Shown: positions 1 through 10,884, counted from the stretch's first letter. The stretch is 64,000 bases of DNA from Isoetes taiwanensis (GCA_021234155.1 JAJEKV010000003.1:31049166-31113165), one strand, 5' to 3'. Numbers and translations: made by a program. The notes: generated by a model not told the origin, from the letters alone.

Positions 1-1007
1 TTAAATATAAATGCATGCCATGCCAATGCTGACACCTGGAGTACCTTGTTAAGTTACTACTGCAACATTCAGGGGGTTTCGAAGGCCCTGAGCAGCATAT
101 GCTCCTCCTTATATCTTGCTGTATGACAAAATCATTGCTCATTTTGCGTTTTTCCTCAAATTGATTTACTAGACCAGTTCATTATTATTTAACCTGATAC
201 ATGCTCCGTATGTTTTTCCTTAGCGAATCTCTTTATCGCAAATGAGCGAGAGCCAACTGGGCAGATTCTATTTAGAATATGAGCTTTGTAAACCAGGCAG
301 GAACTGCATGGATATTTTCATGCTTATAGCTGATTCAAACTTTTCGGCATACACTTGCCCCATGCCATCGCTTGGAAAATATAGATGGCATTTATCATCT
401 GGTGCACTGAAGAATTGTAGAGTAAATGCAGCATAAGGCTTAAGTCATTAGAGCAAATCGGGATCAAACATTCTACCACACCCCTAATATGCTTTTCATC
501 ATTGCTGATGCAGAGAGAAACTCAGCTCTATACCAAAATGTCCATGGATATTTTGATACAAGGAAATTTTCCATTTTCAGATTTTCCACGTAAATGATAT
601 GGAAACTCTTGCACTGATATATCCCGATAGGCATGTGGAGATGAAACTTTGCTGCCACATTTTATACTGCTATTTCATAATTGTGTGACTTGCCATCAAA
701 TTTTGTTCTTGATGCCCAAAGAATTTGGAATTATCAGGGGATTGCTCTATAGTCTGTCATCTTTTCCATTAGAAAGGAAGGTTGGACCTCTGATTCCTCT
801 GATTCTGTTTCTGACATTGTGCAACATGTATTTCTTTATTAAGATGCCTGATTTTATGATCTCACATTTAATTCTGTTGATATAGAGTGTTTGACTACAG
901 GAAATTTTTGATGATCCTTGATAAGAGTGAATATTTTATTTTTTACAAGTTAATATTCATAAGCACATTATACCATTTATTGAGTGAGCTATTTACTTTT
1001 GTTACAG
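1..1007. other. Upstream/intronic sequence of the thioredoxin gene; no exon recognised
   Basis: The first recognisable exon of the + strand thioredoxin gene opens at 1008 behind an AG acceptor, so at least part of this stretch is its upstream intron. I looked for an exon carrying the CxxC active site and found none, so the catalytic exon probably lies left of the window. No repeat or RNA gene was seen. Confidence 0.5.
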
Positions 1008-1380
1008 CTATGTAAGCTTGCAGAGGAAAATGCGAATGTGGTATTTTTGAAGGTGAACTTTGATGAGAACAAGCCAATGTGCAAAAGGCTAAATGTCAGA
1101 GTTCTTCCGTACTTCCATTTCTACCGTGGTGCGGATGGTCGGCTGGATGGTTTCTCCTGCTCTTTGGCAAAGGCAAGTCTGTTGTTTGTCAGTACTTTAT
1201 TAAACTAATATAGCTTGCTAAATATTTGGCTTCTAATTTCAGCTTCAGAAGTTAAGGGATGCTATTGCATTACATAACACGGATCGTTGTAGCATTGGCC
1301 CACCTCTAGGGGCTGGGGACATTGATTTGCTTAGCTTAATAAACACCACGGATAAACCTGCACCAGCAGGTGTCAGCTAG
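1008..1380 (+). CDS. ACHT: Atypical Cys/His-rich thioredoxin (ACHT-type), 3'-terminal two exons
   Basis: These are the last two coding exons of a chloroplast thioredoxin-like protein. Exon 1 (1008-1172) follows a TTTTGTTACAG acceptor and encodes the second half of the thioredoxin fold. It includes [20 protein letters not shown] and the cis-proline segment [11 protein letters not shown]. Exon 2 (1243-1380) continues in frame with [20 protein letters not shown] and ends at TAG 1378-1380. The SLAK-LQKLRDA junction and the RCSIGPP tail are typical of the ACHT/thioredoxin-like 1-2 family, plastid redox regulators. The exons are joined by a 70-nt intron with a GC donor. The CxxC active-site exon and transit peptide are not in the window. 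Reading frame and family-specific residues are intact, so this looks like a working host gene. Family assignment is from remembered motifs, not from an alignment. Confidence 0.86.
1173..1242 (+). other. GC-AG intron of the ACHT gene
   Basis: The donor is AAG|GCAAGT and the acceptor is TTTCAG. No GT donor nearby keeps the family-conserved SLAK-LQKL junction. At 70 nt it is close to the minimum for plant introns. Confidence 0.75.
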
Positions 1381-2519
1381 GCATCTGTGAGTATTTTCAT
1401 ATGATGCTTATATATGTAACACTGGCGTGAAGGAAATTGCTTAAGAAAGTTAGAATCTGTAAATATGCTTCGGAGGCAGAATTGCAAATTGCAAATTGTT
1501 ATTTCTAATAACAGATAAAAGTTGTTCTCTACGATGCTTATTCGAAGTGTAAGAACAAGCCTCAAAATGAAGTATGATGCACGTCATTTGCAAATTATGT
1601 GCTGTTCTATGGCCCACTAGCGAGACATTCTCTTGCTTGCGTTTGTGGTGCAAGAATTGTGTGTTTCACATTGTTGCTTCTTATCACTGCTGCTGCTTTA
1701 TGCTTTTGCAATTTGCAAATTCCTCTACATATCTGAAAGAAGGGTAAGAAACACTAATCATCATCACAACGTGCAAACTTTGAGAGGTATTACTCTTATT
1801 GAGTGTGAGTAATGCTCTATGGATCGTAACAATTCAATGCCAATAAAATAATAGTATAGGAACCGACAATCGTCTCGTGCATTTGGAGTGTGGCTTCTCG
1901 AGCTCAATCCTTGGCTACTCCATACAATGTCCCAAGCCTCTATGCTAGCAAGGAACGTTAAGCTAGTAAACACAAAAAACAAAGCTGGTTCGGACCTTCC
2001 AAGGTGGTCCATTCCTTCACGTCAAATAATGTTGCATTTATTTTTCATTTGTTGCAAGTTCGTTCGGTCCTTCAATATGAAGCACTTGTTTTGGGTCCAT
2101 TCCCAACGTTGCATTTGACAATCGCAACAAGGTGCTGAAGCACAAGGTATTGCCCTCATGAATGGGGAGGAGACGATTGTAGTTTTGATATTGTAAAGAG
2201 TCCATAAGAGCTATGGATTAGAATGGAAGCAAAAAATATAATCCAAATATGCTGAATGTTGCAACCATTGATTTTGTCTTTCTAGTAAAATCAAAGTTGT
2301 TTTATTCCATATAGTCTATGCATGTGCAACAAGGCCTAAAACAGCAATACCAGTGGTGTTTCTGCACTTCGAAGTAAGATGCTAGAATTTTATGAAAGAT
2401 AAACACTACTCCCATGTAGTTTTGTAAAAGCAAAGGCCAACAGTCTCAATAGGCTCGACCACTTCAGTCCAGCCTGATTATGGAAAGCCATGTTTTATGA
2501 AGAATTGCCCAATACTTAT
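1381..2519. other. 3' flank, no gene seen
   Basis: This holds the presumed 3' UTR of the thioredoxin gene, then AT-rich sequence with only short chance reading frames. I saw no transposon ends or tandem repeats. Confidence 0.5.
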
Positions 2520-2960
2520 AAAATACCCTATAAAATACCCCGCAAAAATGCCTATAAAATCCTCCTTTTCCGTCGAAGAACAGGGGATAAAATGTATTTT
2601 TCGAATCGGGGTATTTGGCCACAATCCCCCTTTTCCTCATTTGTATGATAATACCCCCTTTTCCTCATTTGTATGATAATACCCCGTTATGCTGGTGTCA
2701 CAATCCCCCAGTCAAAGAATGTGAATTCATACCCTGTTCAGGCAATACCTTATTTCAAACCATACCCTATTATCATTTGCAAAACAATACCCCGTTTCAA
2801 ATAATACCCCATTCCAAATAATTCCCTGTTTTAAATAGTACCCCATTTCCAAATAATTCCCTGTTTCAAATAATACCCCATTAATAATATACTCTGTTTC
2901 AAATAATATACCCTGTTATCATTTGAAAGATAATACCGTGTGACATCATTCATAAGAAAA
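2520..2960. repeat. Degenerate tandem array built on AATACCCC / CCTCATTTG
   Basis: Short units such as CCTCATTTGTATGATAATAC and TTCAAATAATACCCC recur head to tail with heavy divergence. Near 2625-2685 a roughly 29-nt unit is repeated almost exactly. The same AAATACCCC flavour appears in two other arrays in this window (11940-12420 and 34560-35060). Confidence 0.75.
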
Positions 2961-3540
2961 TACCCGGTTATCATTTGTAAGTTAATATATTTCAAAAATA
3001 AGTTGATAAGTAACAACTTGAGCAGAGTTGATCAGTAACAAATTGACAAATCTTTTTATTATTTCAAAAACAACAGTACTGATCAAATTACACACTGCAA
3101 ATGAAATATCAATACACACTGTAAATCTACACACTTTCAGCAGAGCATGGTGGCCAAAAGGTACAGCTCAGCAACATCTCAGACTTTGATGCCAATCCAT
3201 GAAGAGATGTTGGAGATGTCCCTCCATTTTGGCACAAAAATTTCCAGCCTCTATTGTTGCGCTAGAAACACAAATGCAGACAGAAAAAGGGAAACAACTC
3301 TAGCTCTTACCTGCAAGACCATAATAGCTCAGATACATTTTCAATGGAATGGGTGCAAATAGTTTCTTCCTCATTATTATTATCAATAATGAAAATCAGA
3401 AAAAATCAGAAATGGAAAACGGAAACAATAAGTAGTATAAGACATTCTAATATATTACATAAACTTCATCGACTTTGATGCTAATCACTGAAGGCATGTC
3501 CTTGCAGATATTGTCACTTACAAATAAAATTAATGTTTAC

Positions 3541-4608
3541 CTTTTGAAGCAGCAAGAAAACACATATGTGCAGCTCCTCCATGAGATTCTTGTGAGAATC
3601 ATGACGTCCAGATGTTCTGGATCTGACTAACATGGTTGCAAATGAATATACAGCACTGGTTATGAGCCTGTAAATCAATGATATATCAAAATTTTGCATT
3701 GTCATTGCTCGAAATGACAGGATATGCATGTAGAAACATAAAGAAAAATTTAGTCGACCAAAGGTGCTATTAAATACCTGTGTCCTCAGAAGAGATGAAC
3801 ATTCAGGAAAGACTCCTAGAAAGGCATGGTTGAACTGTAGAAGCAGCATCAATAATGATCTCTGCATAGTAGAGCTTTTGATTTCGGATTCGGTACATGC
3901 AAATGCTGTTATGGCTGTGTATAGGATTTAGAAAGCTTCTGTACGCTAAAACGAAACACGCTGCTGTAGCCAAGTGCCAAAACTCGCTGCTAGAAGCCCG
4001 AAACTCAATCTGGAAGTAAGAAAAGACCTTAAGAACTTTAACAATCCCGCAGTAAGAAAAATAATAGAATGCCATTTATGATCAATAGTTGAAATGTATT
4101 TTTTCTCTTTGAATGTCGCCCCAGGCTCCTCAAGCACGACACCAGAGGAAGCAGACCAGTTGTAGGTGGGGCTCATGCCTCAGCTTTTCTGAACAGTTTA
4201 GATCTTTCATTTTTTGCAGTTGCTAGCATAAGTAAATGGATAGCAGCATGGGCACCCACTTTTGTATCAGCTGCGGATGAGGAGGAGCCATCCTGGAAAT
4301 GGGCGCCTCCCCCGTGGTTCATGCTGTAAAAAGATTGAAAAACAGGGGACAGAAGCCATTCCACTCAAAATCTCCAGAAAAAGCCCTGTTTCATTAAATG
4401 GGCGAAGGATAATACCTGCTCATCTAGCCGATCTATGGGAAAACCCTGCAGATCAAGAATGTCGGAACCTTGAATAAGCCATGCATCAGAGCGGCGGAAA
4501 TACAGCAAAAAGGGGGTCGATAATCAACGAAAGAGTGGAATCTCACCTGGATATGTGAGTAAGAACCCAAACTTGATGGATCGCAGAACCCAAAGCTGGC
4601 GGAAAAAC
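3541..4608 (-). other. Candidate spliced exons on the - strand, product unknown
   Basis: Several stretches carry good - strand splice signals. They are 3541-3667 (acceptor TTTACAG, donor AAG|GTAAAC; encodes a stretch with AVYSFATMLVRSRTSGRHDS), about 4413-4442 (CTGCAG|...|GTATTATCC, 10 codons) and 4560-4608 (CCGCCAG|...CCAG|GTGAGATT). A frame at 4173-4364 encodes SSSSAADTKVGAHAAIHLL and ends in a stop. I could not chain them in one open frame, since some joins hit stops. This may be a decayed gene or a partly non-coding transcript. I do not recognise the product. Confidence 0.3.
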
Positions 4609-4692
4609 AGAGAAATGATCAAACGCTGTGGCCGGAGTGGCATGAAAGGGAAATAACAGAGGATAAGGGAGCAATGAAGTTACCTGAACAAA

Positions 4693-4850
4693 ATACCGGA
4701 ACAAGAAGCTTGGCTCCAGAACGGCAAAGCCTTAGCCGAAGCAGTAGATATGAAGCCAGAGCTGCCGCAGTTGATGAATAGGCCAACTATAAAGCCAAAT
4801 CGGTCTCTGAATGATCGAAATAAGGATTTGGATATGGCCGCAATGAGGAA
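4693..4850 (-). repeat. Left copy of a duplicated segment flanking the Copia element
   Basis: This segment resembles 10015-10115 on the other side of the retrotransposon. Both contain GCCGCAG(T)TGGATGAATAG-like and AATCGRTCTCTGWATGATCG-like stretches. On the - strand both end in a consensus splice donor (CAG|GTAACTT near 4683 and CAG|GTAATCTT near 10008). It reads like two diverged copies of a first exon or 5' UTR exon. Confidence 0.55.
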
Positions 4851-4882
4851 AATGGAGAAAGGGCATACAGATCTATTAAGAT

Positions 4883-5063
4883 TGATAAGATTTAGAAAAA
4901 GGCGCACAGATGGAACACAAATACTCCAACGTAACTTCTGTTGGGTCAGGTCATCTATTTATGCATGGCTAATAAATTCAGTACAACGGTTTGATCCAAA
5001 TATAGGATCAGTTCCTACAATCATGGAAGGTCATCTTTATGAGACAACTTTCTATTCCCAACA
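4883..5063 (-). repeat. 3' LTR of the Copia element
   Basis: 181 bp, TG...CA on the - strand. It matches the LTR at 9818-9998 apart from a T/G, an extra A, a missing G and a T/C difference. The length is short for Copia. Confidence 0.95.
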
Positions 5064-5075
5064 CTCCCCCATTCG
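5064..5075 (-). promoter_or_regulatory. Polypurine tract
   Basis: On the - strand the sequence CGAATGGGGGAG directly precedes the TGTTGGG start of the 3' LTR. This is the expected position for the plus-strand primer of reverse transcription. Confidence 0.85.
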
Positions 5076-5176
5076 GCTCATAATGTGAAGCCTTCTGAGA
5101 CGAGGATCGGATAACAACTATAGACAAGGACAAAACTAATATGTAACTGCTACTGTAATATATTGTTGCTACTCTG

Positions 5177-6575
5177 CTACATTCTTGCTCTAATGTTGAT
5201 CTCCTTCTCCCCCATGCTCGACTCAGAAGCTGAACTGGAACAGAGTCCGAGTGTGGCACAATGCTGGTCAAAGAGGTCTTTGCTCAGAGGTTTAGTGAGG
5301 AGATCAGCAGGCATTTCTGTAGTTGGGAGATATTCCATGATAAGAGTGCCATCCTGGACCTTGTCTCGAGTGAAGTGATGGTGGATACTGATGTGTTTGG
5401 ACCGCTTGTGCAAAATGGGATTATCTGTCAATGCAATGCTGCTGCGGTTGTCATTGTACAAGACTGTGGGCTGTTCCTGAGGATATCCAAGTTCAAGCAT
5501 GAATTGACGAAGCCACGTGATCTCCCTGACTGCAGCCGAGGTGGCCATATACTCTGCTTCACAAGAGGATAGCGCGACGGAAGTTTGTTTTACGTGAAGT
5601 CCAGTGACAAAGTGACCCCCATGAAGCATAATGAGAAGCCGTGGTAGATCTTCCGGAATCGGATCACCTGCCCAATCTGAATCAACAAAGCCTGTTAAGA
5701 TGGGATTTGGAAACGTGGAATCCGGGGCAAATTTGAGACCCATGTTGGCTGTAGCTGTGAGATAGCGCAAGATCCGCTTCGTGGCTTTCCAATGTTCATG
5801 ACCAGGATTGGCCATGAATCGCTTAACGACACCAAGCGGCCGCTGACAATATCCGGTCCCATTGCTAACCATTAAGTACATGAGGCACCCAACTGCGCTT
5901 CGGTATGGAATAGAGGCCATCAAGGCTTGTTCATGAGCAGTGGCTGGGGCCATAGATTGGCTGAGTTTGAGGTTCAGAGCAGCAGGAGTCGATTTAGGAG
6001 ATGCATGAAGAAGATTGAAGCGACGACAAATATTGAGAATGGCTTTCGTTTGATGAAGTATGATGGAGCGATTGGGTCTGTCACGAATGATTTGGAGGCC
6101 AAGGCAAGTTTGGATATCTCCTAAATCAGTCATGCAAAAGCGAGAAGAAAGATGTTGCTTGAGCTGATTGAGGCAGGAGACTTGATTACTGACAAGGATC
6201 GGATCATCTACGTAGACCACGACAATAAGAATGGAAGAAGAAGTATGTTGGACATAAACATTCCACTCAGTAACACAACGAGTAAAGCCATGAGTCTGTA
6301 GAAATGAGTCAATGGTGTGGTACCAGGCTCTAGGGCTCTGTTTTAAACCATACAAGGCACGTTGAAGCTTACAAACAAGATGGGCTTTTCCAGGGGCAAC
6401 AAAACCTTCAGGTTGGGACATATAGATTTCTTCATGAAGATGGCCATTGAGGAAGGCCATTTTAACATCCATTTGCTGAATTTCGAAATCTTGTTGGGCT
6501 GCTAGAGCAAGGATGAGCCTGATAGATGTGAGTTTAGCAACGGGAGAAAAGGTCTCATCATAGTCAATCTTAGGG
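5177..6575 (-). pseudogene. Copia pol: reverse transcriptase and RNase H
   Basis: The frame starts with the RT fingers stretch IDYDETFSPVAKLTSIRL near 6570. It runs through MDVKMAFLNGHLHEEIYM and LVCKLQRALYGLKQSPRAWY to the catalytic box VVVYVDDPILVSN. RNase H follows: GFVDSDWAGDP, then VALSSCEAEYMATSAAVREI and ADLLTKPLS near the C-terminus. Two stretches look out of frame. One lies between MVSN and GVVKRFM, where the family has TRPDIA. The other is just after DWAGDP, where the RSTTGY box is unreadable. Upstream, a break near 6575-6595 separates this frame from the conserved LVAKGYSRQ segment. Confidence 0.92.
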
Positions 6576-6579
6576 ACTG

Positions 6580-7200
6580 CCGAGAATATCCTTTAGCCAC
6601 AAGTCTTGCTCTAAAAGCAGGCGATAGAATTGTCTTCATGGGTTTTGAGTTTGAAGACCCAACGACAACCTATGGTTTACACTTTGGTGGAAGTTCGGTG
6701 AGATCCCATGCATGAGTAGCTTCCATTGCGGCCATCTCTTCATGCATAGCGTGGAGCCACTCTTGGGCATGAGGACCCGAAAAGCGATTTGGCGGTCAAG
6801 GGTTCAATCGAGTTCGAGGAGGAGAAATAGGCATGGGCGAGACTTCTTCAAGATCGTGAGACCACCAATCGGAGAAAAGAGTGTGAAGGGTAGATTCAAC
6901 GGTGAAGAGCTTCAAAGAAGATTGGATGAAGCTGATTTCCGAGATTTCGAGGCTGGCGGTATGACAGAACCGACCGGTGGGCTTAGGAGTGCGTTGATCT
7001 GCGTGGCAGTGGGGAGGGATGGAGGGGATCTTTGGACAAGGCGGTAAGGACGGGAATGGATCAGGAGAGGATGCAACAGAAGGAGTTAAGGAGGAAGAAG
7101 GGGTCGATATGGGTATGGGTGTTGCGTAAGGCTCCGGAAGAGGAGGGGCGAAAAGTGGCACATCTAATTCCAACCAAAGCCACGAGTCCTCGGGTTTTGA
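6580..7200 (-). pseudogene. Copia pol: degraded integrase-RT linker
   Basis: The segment between the integrase and RT frames is spread over several frames. At 6796-7173 a Pro/Ser-rich frame (SPDPFPSLPPCPKIPSIPPH) corresponds to the variable linker that Copia polyproteins have at this point. Near 6590-6640 the RT start ARLVAKGYSRQ is readable in a different frame from the main RT domain. Confidence 0.7.
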
Positions 7201-7207
7201 AACATAC

Positions 7208-8707
7208 CTACCTCCATGATGATGCAGGGAAATAAGCCCGTTGCCTCCATGCCAAGTTCATCAAAGGTGACGCTGCAGCAATCAAGCGATATCCTTTGCT
7301 GGTAGTGCAGTAACCCACAAAAACACATCTGCGAGCATGTGGAGCAGATTTGGAGCGGATATCAGAAGAGATATGTGCATAGGCTGGACAACCAAAGACT
7401 TTGAGGTGGCTCACGTCAGGTTTGTGACCTGTCCAAGCTTCCTCTGGGGTCTTTCCAATAACTGCAACAGTGGGAGCACGATTTTGAAGATATGCAGCTG
7501 TCATAAGAGCTTCTCCCCAGAAGTAATCAGCAAGACCAGCAAAGCGAACCATACTCCGGGCACATTCTTTCAGGGTTCGAATCTTGCGCTCAACTACGCC
7601 ATTTTGATGGTGCTCATAAGGCAAAGAAAGTTGACGTTTGATTCCCTCTTGTTGCAAGACTTCAATAAAGGCTCCAGACAAGTACTCTTTAGCATTATCA
7701 CAGCGCATACACGCCAAATTCAGACCTGTTTCCCTCTCAACTTCTTTCTTCCAAATCTGAAACCAATGAAGAACTTCACTCTTGCATTTCATCAAGTACA
7801 AGAAAGTCTTACGGGTGAAGTCATCTACTAACACCATGAAGTAGACTGCTCCGCCAAGAGAAGGAATAGGTACGGGGCCACTAACATCAGAATGGACCAA
7901 GCCAAGCTTTCTTGTGGCACGAGTGCCTGGCTTTCTAGATCGAGGAAGATGTGGTTGTTTGGCCATTATGCAACTGTCACAAACCTGCAGTTTTTGTGTA
8001 ATATCAAATTCAATGCCCTGCACTAGATTGTTAACATGTAATTGTTTGAGCCGCTTCTCACTGATATGCCCAAACCGCCGATGCCAAAGATGAAGCAGAT
8101 CATCAGTAGATCCTGCTAAGAGAGCCATGGGAGGTGCTCTCAGCTGCTCTCTTAATTTGTATAGATAACCTGTTCGGGTGCCTTTAGCCACCAACCTTTT
8201 TTCTGGACTGAGAATAAAGACATCTCGTGAAGTAATCATACATTTGAGCCCCATATCAGCCAGTCTAGAGAGTGACAGCAGATTCTTTATCAGGGCAGGC
8301 ACGTAAAGAACATGTTGCAATGTCCTTGGCCCATCCAAGAACTCAACCTGAATTGTGCCTTGACCTGCAACATGCAACCCAGAAGAGATGCCACTTACAA
8401 ATTTAGTGTCGGCTGCTTCAACCAAGTGACTGAACCATTCTTTGTTTGCTGTCATTGTGTGAGTGGCTCCACAATCTAAAATCCATGTACGCATGGGCTC
8501 CTCCTTGGAAACTGCCTCAAAAGCTTCAGCTTCAGCAAAGCAAACAGTGTCTTGCTCATGTAGAGCTCCAGCCCATCGTTGGTGCAGAAATTTGTGAACA
8601 GTCAGCATGTCCTCCTCAGCAATTGCAACATCCTCATCTTCATCGGGATCTTGAACCCCCATGCAAACCGAATTATCGCCACTTTGTGGCAAAGAAAATG
8701 GGTTCAT
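7208..8707 (-). pseudogene. Copia pol: aspartic protease and integrase
   Basis: The 499-codon frame has the protease box at residues 75-84 (WILDCGATHT). Copia proteases normally have D-S-G or D-T-G there, so the second residue of the triad is Cys. Next come the GAG-pre-integrase/HHCC zinc domain (LWHRRFGH...CDSC) and the rve integrase core. The D-D-E residues lie in LVHSDVSGP, MRCDNAKEYLSG and HQNGVVERKIRTL. The frame continues through LKVFGCPAYAH and CVFVGYCTTSKGYRLI, then runs out of frame where the family has the YDP box. It lies in a different frame from gag, so the polyprotein is broken on both sides. Confidence 0.93.
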
Positions 8708-8753
8708 GTGTAAGGATTACGCCATATAACCCACGAGCCTCGATCCTCCAGAT

Positions 8754-9636
8754 TCATTCGGGAAGATTCTCCTTGACAACATGTCGCCTTCTTTTGGAAC
8801 GATAATTGGTCCATTTCTTTCTCTGGCCTGAACTTGCAGTGACAGCTCCAGACTTTTTCTCATTGGATCTGGATGGCTTGTGATCTTCCTCAGAATCCCT
8901 AGTCTCCTCTGGGCAATACTTGGATATATGGCCAAGTTTTTGACAATTCCAGCATTTTATAGGCCCTCTTGGACGCTCCTCTTGGCTTCGGCTTGTTGCA
9001 ATTAGAGCTGCATCTGTAACCTCTTCCATGGGATCTTTAAGAGTGCTTGTGTTGAGAATAGCCCAAATTACAACCTCAGATTGAAGTTTGCCTGTCTGAC
9101 ACCCCATAGTCTGCTTCATAGAATTGTATGAGTCTGGAAGGCTCATAAGGATTGCCATGGCTAGATCCTCATCGCTCACATTGTGGTTTAGTGCCCCAAG
9201 TTGAGAGGCAAAAGACTGCATCTTGCTCACATGGTCTGCCGGATCTTCTGATGGTCCCATCTTGGCACTAAAGAACTTCTTCCATAGATGCATCTTTTGT
9301 GAAGTATGGCTTTGTCTGAATGTTTTCTCCAAACATTCCCAGCCTTCCTTAGCTGTGGTTTTGAGCCTGACCAACGGAATTTGTGTATCTTTCAAACCAA
9401 AGATCATTGTGGTCTTTGCTCGATTATCCTTCTTCTGCCATTCCGCTAGTGTCAGTTTACCCTTCCCTTTAGATTTTCCTTCTTCAGCTTCCTCATCCTC
9501 ATCATCTTTCATTTCCTGAGACAACATCCCAAACATCTCTTTCTTCCAACACCGATTGCATCCGCCAGAACCAATAGATCGCATTTGTGCGATCTAGCTT
9601 CTCCAGATTCTTAAGATCAATCTGCAAACTTGACAT
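8754..9636 (-). pseudogene. Copia gag with a frameshift
   Basis: The natural start is ATG at 9636, reading MSSLQIDLKNLEKLDRTNA and then WRMQSVLEERDVWDVVSG, the usual Copia gag N-terminus. That frame stops near 9505. The rest of gag continues in another frame from about 9530: LTLAEWQKKDNRAKTTMIFG, then SLPDSYNSMKQTM. The CCHC zinc knuckle CWNCQKLGHISKYC follows, and the frame stops at 8754. A single small indel around 9500-9530 accounts for the break. Confidence 0.92.
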
Positions 9637-9662
9637 GATTCAACTTCCCTTTTGTTTTGACC

Positions 9663-9738
9663 CCAACAAAGATTCCGCTCACGTCTCTGATACGGCAACA
9701 CCAACAAAGATTCCGCTCACGTCTCTGATACGGCAACA
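9663..9738. repeat. Perfect 38-bp tandem duplication in the Copia leader
   Basis: Two identical 38-bp units, 9663-9700 and 9701-9738, each starting CCAACAAAGATTCCGCTCAC. They lie between the primer-binding site and the gag start, in the element's 5' untranslated leader. Confidence 0.95.
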
Positions 9739-9804
9739 CCACCAAAGACCTTCTCAATCTCTCCTCCTCAACCCTTTTCCTTCAATCTTGAATCTCAAAG
9801 CCGT

Positions 9805-9817
9805 GGCTCTGATACCA
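9805..9817 (-). promoter_or_regulatory. Copia primer-binding site (initiator tRNA-Met)
   Basis: On the - strand TGGTATCAGAGCC follows the 5' LTR without a gap. This is the standard Ty1/Copia complement to the 3' end of initiator tRNA-Met. Confidence 0.95.
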
Positions 9818-9998
9818 TGATAAGATTTAGAAAAAGGCGCACAGATGGAACACAAAGACTCCAACGTAACTTCTGTTGGGTCGGTCATCTATTTATGCAT
9901 GGCTAATAAATTCAGTACAACGGTTTGATCCAAATATAGGATCAGTTCCTACAATCATGGAAGGTCATCTTTATGAGACGAACCTTCTATTCCCAACA
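9818..9998 (-). repeat. 5' LTR of the Copia element
   Basis: 181 bp, the partner of 4883-5063, followed on the + strand by the target duplication AAGAT. The LTR presumably carries the element promoter, but no TATA box stood out clearly. Confidence 0.95.
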
Positions 9999-10014
9999 AA
10001 GATTACCTGAGTAA

Positions 10015-10115
10015 ATCGCCGGAATCGCCGGAACTCCATAGCCAGAGATGCCGCAGTGGATGAATAGGCCAAATCGATCTCTGTATGATCGGAATCAGGA
10101 TATGGCTATGGCTAT
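10015..10115 (-). repeat. Right copy of the segment duplicated around the Copia element
   Basis: Similar to 4693-4850. On the - strand it ends in ACTCAG|GTAATC, so the retrotransposon inserted a few bases inside the presumed intron next to a splice donor. Confidence 0.55.
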
Positions 10116-10759
10116 GGCTAAAAAATCGTATTCCCCTGCTCAAGGGCTTTTATGTATCAGCATTCGCATGTGTTGGTAGTACGAATCCCCACACATGTGC
10201 AACACGTGTCACCTTGTCATTTGCATGACCTTTGTTGCATTGCATGATCTTTAGGGATGTACATGCATACTTAGTGATGTTTCTAGATGCACTTAGGAAA
10301 AACCTAGAGTTAGTAGTGTAAGGGTGCTTTCCCATGGACCGCTCTGACCTGGATTTGAGTGCGTACATGGCAAGATCGTGACAAAGCCGACCTGGACCCT
10401 AAATTGCCACTTTCTTACGGAGGCACAAACCTAGAGACCGATAGCTCCAGGATCCGACTGCTCCAGCATGAACTTTGAATGTGACGAAGGGTCAGATGCA
10501 AGTATTCTAAGGTCCAACTATTCTGATATCCAGAATCTAAACCGGCTAGACCGGTTGTTACCCTACCCAGGTCTTGACCTAGGCAAAAAGAATTGTCGAC
10601 ATATTACTTTTTAATCAAGGTCGAAAACCTGAGCCGAGCAAGGTGAGGTCTTCATGAGAACATGGCATGCGTAATCCGGGCCTGAAGAAATCCCAAGGTT
10701 TTGGGCCCATGGGAAAGTACCCTAATCCACCAAGTACACCATGTCAGCAAAGGCTCTGA
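10116..10759. other. No gene recognised
   Basis: Only short frames are seen. Short inverted pieces occur near 10540 (CCGGCTAGACCGG) and 10570, but not enough to call an element. Confidence 0.5.
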
Positions 10760-10767
10760 CCGTTATG

Positions 10768-10810
10768 CTTATGGCCAATGTCGCAGGCTCGAACCCCCCT
10801 GAGCATATAC
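10768..10810 (+). repeat. Possible tRNA-like (SINE) promoter remnant
   Basis: CAGGCTCGAACCCCC resembles a pol III B box, and AGCAAAGGCTCTG upstream is a weak A box. This is the poorest of three such units in a row. Confidence 0.4.
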
Positions 10811-10884
10811 CCCTCTTGTTCTTTTTGTCCCCCCATTATCCCCTTTGATTCCTCGATGCATCGTTTTTAGCCCACTCTCTACCA

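Larger units (their letters stand above)
4883..9998 (-). mobile_element. Complete Ty1/Copia LTR retrotransposon, - strand, with decayed ORFs
   Basis: Two near-identical 181-bp LTRs (4883-5063 and 9818-9998) begin TGTTGGGAAT and end TTATCA on the coding strand. They enclose gag, protease, integrase, RT and RNase H in Copia order. The 5-bp target duplication AAGAT is present at 4878-4882 and 9999-10003. A canonical initiator-tRNA-Met primer site and a polypurine tract sit against the LTRs. The LTR pair differs by about two substitutions and two 1-nt indels, which argues for a fairly recent insertion. Yet gag-pol is split into at least four reading frames, so this copy cannot encode its own proteins as it stands. 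Confidence 0.96.

Noticed and set aside
10150-10368. 72-codon - strand frame
   Set aside because: No domain, no splice context and composition like the surrounding DNA.
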